Shown: in pieces, positions 63,848 through 64,000 of the stretch
Layout: every line of letters begins with the position of its first letter
Numbering within the stretch: position 1 is the stretch's first letter
From: CAWIHK01 sp963835935
GTDB taxonomy: Bacteria; Bacteroidota; Ignavibacteria; UBA10030; CAVZMI01
Assembly: GCA_963835935.1 (NCBI GenBank)
Contig: CAWIHK010000002.1
Coordinates: forward strand, 186,001 to 250,000
Length of the DNA stretch: 64,000 nucleotides
Direction of reading: 5' to 3'
Position numbers and translations under genes: made by a program
Notes under the pieces: generated by a model
Database searches by the model: none
What the model saw: only the letters and a program-made list of their open reading frames with translations
What the model was told of the DNA's origin: nothing

Positions 63848-64000
63848 TTATTTCGATAGCAAAACGATAATGCTCCGGGCAGAAACGTTCACTGTATTTT
63901 CTGAACATAGCTCTTCGGTTCCATTTTCCAAAAAATCATCCGGAGAATCCTGATTCGTATCAATTACTTTATACCAACTTCTTCCGGAGATGGCCGGTAT
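63848..64000 (-). CDS. Glycogen debranching enzyme, C-terminal end only
   Basis: The last 50 codons of a gene entering from the right (stop TAA at 63848-63850). SGRSWYKVIDTNQDSPDDFL and then VSARSIIVLLSK match the C-terminal beta domain of isoamylase/GlgX-type GH13 enzymes (W-x-V-x-DT ... ARS-x-x-x-L). Its proximity to glgB supports a role in glycogen breakdown. I call this from 50 residues only. Confidence 0.6.
   Translation of the reverse strand: MPAISGRSWYKVIDTNQDSPDDFLENGTEELCSENTVNVSARSIIVLLSK

Noticed and set aside
63702..63908. 68-codon minus-strand frame at the right edge
   Set aside because: It is in a different frame from the clear 50-codon end of the debranching enzyme on the same strand and crosses its stop and the hairpin cluster.

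Overview
The window reads as a chromosomal segment of a bacterium from the Bacteroidota/Chlorobi side of the FCB group, most likely an Ignavibacteria-like lineage. This is inferred from protein types, not from a marker-gene search. The supporting features are type IX secretion C-terminal sorting domains on two very large secreted proteins, a PorV/PorQ-type outer-membrane protein, a GWxTD-domain protein, a two-subunit 2-oxoacid:ferredoxin oxidoreductase, a membrane-anchored AraC regulator, and a readable housekeeping promoter of the TTGACT-N17-TATATT type.

Layout. 1-8.2 kb is a plastic, minus-strand region. It holds a truncated kelch lipoprotein gene at the left edge, an intact IS1380-family element with 17-bp terminal repeats and a 5-bp target duplication, a second seven-blade kelch lipoprotein copy, a frameshifted propeller gene, an esterase/glycosyltransferase-fold pair, an AraC regulator and mosaic repeats. 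8.4-31.8 kb is a plus-strand housekeeping block: a VIT-domain T9SS protein; cinA-thpR-recA-recX; two AI-2E-type permeases and a DEDD exonuclease; tRNA-Gln-prs-rplY-pth; rpsF-ssb-rpsR-rplI; korAB; nrnA-pepA-GWxTD-pdxA-ftsE. 31.9-37.6 kb is minus-strand housekeeping: NifU domain, Mrp, kbl-tdh, rsmB, rpmE. 37.7-46.5 kb is accessory. Its core is a LysR gene facing a four-gene minus-strand operon (CMD protein, C_GCAxxG_C_C protein, cysteine desulfurase, second CMD protein), followed by a thiazoline-carboxylate hydrolase, a Cys-tailed cation transporter, a Cys-rich DUF3795 protein and a frameshifted sigma factor. 46.5-57 kb carries a TPR protein, a CPBP protease, queC, tRNA-Phe, a ROK kinase beside a collapsed sugar-permease remnant, a 1.4-kb-residue-class T9SS subtilisin and a DUF116 protein. 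57-64 kb is a glycogen block (GH57, glgB, and the last 50 codons of a debranching enzyme) into which a small gene-cassette array has been inserted.

Two things stand out. First, between glgB and the debranching enzyme there are two homologous, strongly folded ~165-bp repeats with attC architecture. Each lies directly 3' of a gene with its own AAAGGAG ribosome binding site, in the canonical cassette order gene-attC-gene-attC. No integrase is in the window. Second, the LysR-linked CMD/C_GCAxxG/cysteine-desulfurase operon next to an ATC-hydrolase-like gene looks like a cysteine-sulfur or thiol-redox module that I cannot match to a named pathway.

Two genes are split by single-base changes in homopolymers (G6 and T8). 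These could be real decay, slippage sites or assembly errors. All calls come from reading the sequence; family names are recognised from motifs, not from database searches.
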